A stretch of DNA of 64,000 bases from Bacteroidota bacterium (lineage in GTDB: Bacteria > Bacteroidota > Bacteroidia > AKYH767-A > OLB10), in the NCBI GenBank assembly GCA_016714005.1, contig JADJOA010000014.1, positions 186,001 through 250,000 of the forward strand, read 5' to 3'. This document shows positions 58,849 to 64,000 of this stretch, in pieces. How positions within the stretch are numbered: position 1 is the first letter of the stretch; each line of letters opens with the position of its first letter. Position numbers and translations under genes: made by a program. The notes under the pieces are model-generated. The model did no database searches. It saw nothing but the letters and a program-made list of their open reading frames with translations, and was not told the DNA's origin.

Positions 58849-59448
58849 GTGTTTACCGGAATAGTTGAAGAAGCTGGAAAAATTGTTTCATTGGCAAAAG
58901 ACAAATCTAATTTAAGGCTGTCAGTTGCCTGTAGTTTTGTTTCACAAATTAAAATAGACCAGAGTATAGCACACAATGGTGTATGCCTTACTGTTGTTGA
59001 AATCAATCTCAATGAAAATTATTACAAGGTTATAGCTGTGGAAGAAACGTTAAAAAAGACAAATATGTCTTTTTTGAAACAGGGCAGAATAGTTAATCTT
59101 GAAAGATGCATGCTCGCTAACGGAAGATTAGACGGGCATATTGTTCAAGGGCATGTAGATGCAGTTGCAGTTTGTACAGGAATTGAAGACTTAAACGGCA
59201 GTTGGAAATTTATTTTTGAAAATGACGGCAGCTATAAAAACCTTGTTGTACAAAAAGGTTCGGTTTGTGTAAACGGAGTTAGCCTTACGGTAGTTGATGC
59301 AGAGCCACATAAATTTTCTGTAGTAGTTATTCCTTACACTTTTGAGCATACAAATTTTTGTGAGCTACGTGCAGGCGATAAAGTAAATGTAGAATTTGAT
59401 ATACTGGGTAAGTACACTGTTGCTTATATGGCTGGCTCTTTTACCTGA
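58849..59448 (+). CDS. ribE: Riboflavin synthase, alpha chain
   Basis: Dismutates two molecules of 6,7-dimethyl-8-ribityllumazine to riboflavin. The 199-aa protein has the two lumazine-binding barrels: the start MFTGIVEEAGKIVSLAKDKS with GVCLTVVEINLNENYYKVIA, and the second with GRLDGHIVQGHVDAVAVCTG and GSVCVNGVSLTVVDAEPHKF. It starts with GTG at 58849, since no ATG is in the right place and the product begins with the conserved MFTGIVEE. It overlaps the end of the convergent SPOR gene by 8 bp. The preceding secreted-protein gene ends 5 bp upstream, so they may share a transcript. Confidence 0.96.
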   Translation: MFTGIVEEAGKIVSLAKDKSNLRLSVACSFVSQIKIDQSIAHNGVCLTVVEINLNENYYKVIAVEETLKKTNMSFLKQGRIVNLERCMLANGRLDGHIVQGHVDAVAVCTGIEDLNGSWKFIFENDGSYKNLVVQKGSVCVNGVSLTVVDAEPHKFSVVVIPYTFEHTNFCELRAGDKVNVEFDILGKYTVAYMAGSFT

Positions 59449-59833
59449 GAGAAAGTTCGGGCAGTTTCACTTCATCTTTAACAATAAAGGCTGCTTCAAA
59501 AAGCGGTTGTACTTCCTTTAAAAAACGCATTGCCTCCAGTTTTGTCCTGAAATCGCCTACACGTACTTTAAAGTTTGGCTGATGATAAACTATATATGAT
59601 GGGGTGGTTGAAAATACTTTAATAAAATCTGAACGTACTTCGTAGGCTTTGTTCCTATCACTACCAAAAAACAACTGCACCCTGTAGCCGGGCAATGACT
59701 GCTTAGCTTTGTTAAGCACTATATGCTTTTTTACCAATAATTGAACAAGGCTATCCTGGCTTTGTGCAAAAACCGGTTTAGCGTTAAACGCATAAATTAA
59801 TACTGAAAAAGAAAACAATAAATGTAACCGCAT
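59441..59833 (-). CDS. Exported SPOR-domain protein
   Basis: 130 residues: signal peptide MRLHLLFSFSVLIYAFNAKP with VFAQ, then a short linker and a SPOR domain (PGYRVQLFFGSDRNKAYEVR, YIVYHQPNFKVRVGDFRTKL, EAMRFLKEVQPLFEAAFIVK). SPOR domains bind denuded glycan strands of peptidoglycan at division sites. The protein is small and consists of little beyond that domain. The 3' end overlaps the ribE 3' end by 8 bp. It could be co-transcribed with the kinase genes upstream (about 50 bp to the next stop codon, same strand). Confidence 0.85.
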   Translation of the reverse strand: MRLHLLFSFSVLIYAFNAKPVFAQSQDSLVQLLVKKHIVLNKAKQSLPGYRVQLFFGSDRNKAYEVRSDFIKVFSTTPSYIVYHQPNFKVRVGDFRTKLEAMRFLKEVQPLFEAAFIVKDEVKLPELSLR

Positions 59834-59884
59834 ACTGCTGTTGGTGGCGGTAAAAATAAAAAACCTTATTAAAGAGTAGGAAAT

Positions 59885-61012
59885 TTAAAGCGGCAAAGTA
59901 AAGTGTACAGCCGTTCCTTTTTTAAGAGTTGGGTTTATCCAGATTTTTCCTCCGGTTTCTTCAATTAATTTTTTTGCAATGGTTAGCCCTACGCCTGCAG
60001 TGCTTACAACATCTTTAGGCTGCAATGTGTGAAACAAATCAAAAACCACGTTAGCATGTTGGGGCTTAATGCCTGAGCCATCATCAGTAATAATAAACTC
60101 TATAAAACTTCCAGATGTAACACAATCAACCTTAATGTTTCCCCTTTTTTCAGGATGATGTATAATGGAATTTTTAAATATCTCAAAGAAAACACGGGTA
60201 ATTTTTTTCCTGTTACCTACAAACTCAGCCTCCACATTATTTAAAGAAATATTAAATTCTTTACTGCCTTCTATTGCATCAAAGCTTTCTTTAATGGCAT
60301 CACCAGCAAAAATCAACTGCTCGTCTTCGTTCAGTTTTGTGGTGCGACTATAATCAAGCAAACCATTTAAAAGAATATCTAAACGTTTTACCCTGTTTTT
60401 TAAAAGAGAAAGATTCTCAGCAATTTCATCATTCACCTTATCGCCTAAATCTTCTTTAAGCCAATCGGCAAGGTTATCTATAGCACGTACAGGTGCATTT
60501 AAATCGTGAGATGTTATATAGATAAATTTTTCAAGTTGCTCGGTTAGTTTTTCCGTTTGTTTTATGTAATGCTTTGTTGCATGTCTTTCTCTGCACAACA
60601 ATTCGTACATGGCAACTTTTTTTCGGGTTTCATCAATATCAAGCGGTTTTGGAATAAAATCAACTGTGCCCAATTGAAATCCATCCAACGGAGGTCTTTC
60701 GCTTCTGGCAATTGCTGATACAAATATGATTGGGATATGCTTTGTCTTTGAGTTATTGCGCAATAGTTGCGCTACTTCCACTCCATCCATTTCGGGCATT
60801 TGTATATCAAGCAATACCAAATCTATTGACTCTTCCATGATTATTTTAAGAGCCTCGTTACCCGAAAAGGCTTTTATGAGTAAACGGCTTTCGTCCTCTA
60901 TAATATTTTCAAGTGTAAGCAAGTTCTCCGGAATGTCATCTACTAACAAAATTTTTATAGGGGTAACTGCTGAAAGTAATTTTGTTTTTTTTCTTGAAAT
61001 AGTTTGTTCCAT
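59885..61012 (-). CDS. Hybrid response regulator / histidine kinase
   Basis: 375 residues: an N-terminal receiver domain (PIKILLVDDIPENLLTLENI, with the phospho-aspartate in DLVLLDIQMPEMDGVEVAQL and the lysine in VDFIPKPLDIDET), then a dimerisation/phosphoacceptor domain with His in FIYITSHDLNAPVRAIDNLA, and a HATPase_c domain (NSIIHHPEKRG N box, DDGSGIKPQHANVVFDLFHT, GVGLTIAKKLIEETGGKIWI). It has no membrane helix or sensor domain and would act as a soluble relay. It follows the big hybrid kinase by 26 bp in the same direction, suggesting one operon and one phosphorelay. Confidence 0.92.
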   Translation of the reverse strand: MEQTISRKKTKLLSAVTPIKILLVDDIPENLLTLENIIEDESRLLIKAFSGNEALKIIMEESIDLVLLDIQMPEMDGVEVAQLLRNNSKTKHIPIIFVSAIARSERPPLDGFQLGTVDFIPKPLDIDETRKKVAMYELLCRERHATKHYIKQTEKLTEQLEKFIYITSHDLNAPVRAIDNLADWLKEDLGDKVNDEIAENLSLLKNRVKRLDILLNGLLDYSRTTKLNEDEQLIFAGDAIKESFDAIEGSKEFNISLNNVEAEFVGNRKKITRVFFEIFKNSIIHHPEKRGNIKVDCVTSGSFIEFIITDDGSGIKPQHANVVFDLFHTLQPKDVVSTAGVGLTIAKKLIEETGGKIWINPTLKKGTAVHFTLPL

Positions 61013-61038
61013 CTTTTTTGTAAATGTTATGGTAATGT

Positions 61039-64000
61039 TTATTGAAACAAATGATACTTTATTTTAGAAATAAGTTGTTCCTGATTTATTGGCTTTGGTA
61101 TATAATCAGAAGCACCAGACTTAGAGCATTTTTCCTTTTCGCCTTCCATTGCTTTGGCGGTAACAGCAAGCAGCGGAAGTTTTTGTACTTATCGTTTTTT
61201 CTGATCTCGCTCATAGCCCTGGTAGCCATCCATTACAGGCATCATAATATCCATTAGCACTAAATCAATTTGCGGATTTTTTTCTAGTTTCTCTATGGCT
61301 TCTTTTCCATCATAAGCACAAATAATATTTACTCCTTCGTTTTCAAGCACAGTTGTAAGCGCATAAATATTTCGCATATCATCATCAGCCATTAAAATTG
61401 TTTTGCCTTTTAAACTTGCACCATCAGTCATTGACGTATCTGGCATATCAAGCATAGGAGCTGCCGAGCGGGTGGCAACCGGTTCGGTCTTAATAGCATC
61501 AAAAGACATAAATAATTTCTCCAACGATTGTTTATCAACCGGTTTTTTAATAAAACTCTCAATGCTTGAGCCTACGGATAACGGGTTTTTATCTAATGCT
61601 GTTACTATGTGAACCGGTATTTGTTTTAAATTTTTATCGTTTTTAAGTTTTGTTAAAATGATGGAGCCATCAGTATCAGGTAACATCAAATCAAGTATTA
61701 CTGCTATAGGATTGTATTTGTTCGCGAGAAGTAACCCCGTTTCGCCTTGCTTTGTTGCGATTGCCTTGTAGCCATAAATATGTGCATAATCAATAAGCAA
61801 CTTCAAAAACTCAGTATCATCTTCAATGATTAAAATGATTTTATCTCCAGGTGTTATATAATCTTTATCATCAGTAAAATCATTATCCTCAAACTTTTTA
61901 TTATTACTAATGGAAATTACCGGTTGCTGAATAATTTGCTGCTTTGGTGCTTCAACAATTTGTTGTAAGGGTGGTTGGTTAGGAATATAAAATGTAAAAG
62001 TACTTCCTACCCCTGGTTCACTGTTTACAACTAAATCTCCACCCAAAACATGAGCAATCTCCCGGCTTATTGCCAAGCCCAATCCGGTTCCGCCATACTT
62101 GCGGCTTGTTGAATTATCTGCTTGCTGAAAAGCTTCAAAAATTATTTTCTGTTTTTCTTCAGGTATACCAATTCCAGTGTCGGTTACGGAAATTGCCAAA
62201 ATCTCTCCGGCTGTTTTTAAATTTTCATTTTGAAATGCAATTCCTTTTTCGGGCTTAAATAATTTTACTGTAACGCTTCCTTCTTTGGCGGTAAACTTAA
62301 ATGCATTTGAAATTAAATTTTTTATTACCTGTTCCATCCTTAGTTTATCTGATACTATATCAGACGGAACAGTATTATCAATCTGGATATTAAACTTTAT
62401 TTGCTTCTCTATCGCAAATTCAGAAAACAACATGCGCATATCTTCCGCAATAGTATTGGTCGTTATTTTTTCGTACACAAACTCCAACTTGCCAGATTCA
62501 ATTTTACTTAAATCCAATATGTCATTAATAAGCATCAATAAATCCGTTCCTGATTTATGAATTACACGCGCATGTTCTGATTGTTTATCAGTAAGGTTAT
62601 TGTTTTTATTATCAGAAAGTAATTTAGCAAGAATTAAAATACTGTTGAGTGGAGTGCGTAACTCATGACTCATGTTTGCAAGAAAGGCAGATTTATACTT
62701 ACTGCTTTGCTCTAACTGTTCAGCTTTAAATGACAAAGATTGCCTCGCATCTTCTATGGCAAGATTTCTTTCTTCCAGTAAGTGTGCTTTAATTTCAAGT
62801 TCAGCGTTTACTTGTTTTAACTCGTCTTGTTGTTCTTTTAGTTCCTCTTGCGATTTTTCTAATTCTTTTGATTTTTTACTCAACTCATCATTAGCCCAGC
62901 TTAATTCCTGTTTCTGCGCACTTAACTCATCTGCCTGCTTTAAACTTTCTTCTAAAAACCTTTTAGTCATAGAATTTGCCAAGGCACTGTGCAAGCCGGA
63001 AGCAAGCAATTCGCAACATCGTTCACTAAATTCTTTTTGGGTTGAAGACAGCGGTTCAGGAGAACCAAATTCTATTGCTCCAATTACTTCACCGCCAGCA
63101 AACAATGGCATAATTTGAATGTATGATTTCTCGAATTTCGCCAACGAGCTTGTAATAGCAAATCCATTTTCTTTAAGAGATTCAAAACAAATAACCCTGT
63201 TGCTGATAATACTTTGATTTACCAAACCTGATCCGGCTTTTATTTCAGATTGCATTAAAGCATCATCAGATAAACCAAACCCACAAATCAGATTTATTTT
63301 TTTACCCGTATTGTTTTTTGTAACAATAAAAACTGCTGCCTGTAAAATATTTATACGACTGGTAATCTCATCTAAAAATGATGAACTCAATTCTTCTGCT
63401 GTAGCTCCAGTACGTTGCATAGCAGCACTTATTTTTTCCAACCCTTCAGACATCCATATCCTTTCTTGTTCTGTCTGATTGGCAAGCTTGAGTTTGTTAC
63501 GCATGTCCAATAACGCTTTGCCTTGAACATCATTTTCGCTCAACGGTTCAAAAGGGTAATCAAAATTTCCTTTGCCCGTTTCGTTTGCAAACTGCGATGT
63601 TTCTTTCAACCCGCTCATAAGTGCTTTTAATGCACTAAGCATTTCACCTACTGCATTTGCAGGTGCCTGAATGTTTAATTCAGGTAACTCGCCCTTGCTC
63701 ATTTTTAATAATACGCTACGTATGCGCATAATGGGCGAAATAAAATTATTTGACAAATAAAAAAAACTGATGATAACCAAAACTACTATTAAAATTGCTA
63801 GACCTAATACAACCATCTTTAAAATTGCAAAAGAAGAATTCATTTCAGAGTGTTTCTGAAGCGCTATGGTTTTTCTTATTTCAATCAACTTATTTAACTC
63901 GTCAAGTACATTAATTGACAAGGGATTTATTTGCGTTTCAAGAATTTCTTCTGCACCAAACTTTTTAATAGGGTCCTGGTAGTCTTCAAAATCGTGCAAA
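61039..64000 (-). CDS. Hybrid sensor histidine kinase, N-terminus outside window; two frameshifts near C-terminus
   Basis: Order from the N-terminus: end of an extracytoplasmic region, transmembrane helix (about residues 60-85, LAILIVVLVIISFFYL), HAMP domain, GAF domain (about residues 195-345), coiled coil (LEKSQEELKEQQDELKQVNA), HisKA with SHELRTPLNSILILAKLLSD, HATPase_c (NAFKFTAKEGSV; DTGIGIPEEKQKIIFEAFQQ; GGTGLGLAISREIAHVLGGD), and two receiver domains (VILDLMLPDTDGSIILTKLK; LVLMDIMMPVMDGYQ). Frame changes near 61218 and 61185 end the continuous frame at 61189, but the missing tail (LPLLAVTAKAMEGEKEK, then DYIPKPINQEQLISKIKYHL) is present to a stop at 61039-61041. At least 980 residues in the window. 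Signal unknown. Confidence 0.9.

Overview
The window is AT-rich and reads as a Bacteroidota chromosome, probably near the Chitinophagales/Sphingobacteriales or Flavobacteriia. The evidence is several secreted proteins with C-terminal sorting domains of the type IX secretion system (T9SS), a PorE-like OmpA protein, a RemB/Wzi-like outer-membrane protein, family-specific lipoproteins (DUF4292), TAnnTTTG-type promoter elements and almost no Shine-Dalgarno sequences. It is ordinary chromosome: I see no phage, IS element, CRISPR array, tRNA or rRNA.

Layout. 1-5.4 kb: 5' part of uvrA, an AI-2E-family permease, purK, and an S15/CocE-type hydrolase. 5.5-10.5 kb: a 29-bp perfect palindromic repeat, a 5'-truncated T9SS cargo built of exact 180-bp repeats, and a large outer-membrane-type protein broken by four frameshifts. 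10.6-15.6 kb: a 33-aa membrane peptide gene, a LysM lytic transglycosylase, a TauE-like permease, a small outer-membrane barrel candidate and Kdo transferase. 15.9-21.2 kb: a probable envelope operon (sugar nucleotidyltransferase, TPR lipoprotein, DUF4292 lipoprotein) converging on recJ. 21.3-25.2 kb: ECF sigma factor with a membrane-anchored partner, purC, and a secreted protein. 25.6-33.6 kb: two very large T9SS cargos, a metzincin protease carrying an Ig-like array and a lamin-tail/Ig adhesin-like protein. 33.7-41.7 kb: nhaA, PorE-like protein, YjbR protein, DUF502 protein, RemB-like protein, WecA/MraY-type transferase, a small HExxH protein and ssb. 41.8-47.8 kb: T9SS cargo, LytS/LytTR two-component pair, lepA, a CpeT-like protein and an FMN reductase. 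47.8-53.5 kb: a POT peptide transporter and two tandem kup potassium transporters, one badly broken. 53.7-64 kb: frr, mqnC (futalosine menaquinone pathway), a T9SS type B cargo, ribE, a SPOR protein, and a pair of multi-domain histidine kinases running off the right end.

Quality warning. About 32 single-base frameshifts interrupt otherwise well conserved genes, including ssb, lepA and recJ, while other long genes (5.1 kb metalloprotease, kup2, mqnC) are intact. Many lie in short A or T runs. The simplest reading is uncorrected indel errors in the assembly, so most broken genes are annotated here as one merged CDS. The first kup copy and the truncated 180-bp-repeat gene are the best candidates for real decay.

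The genes together describe a T9SS-equipped, probably surface-active heterotroph: secreted protease and adhesin-like cargos, outer-membrane biogenesis (Kdo transferase, sugar-nucleotide, WecA-type and lipoprotein genes), peptide and potassium uptake, and menaquinone made through futalosine.
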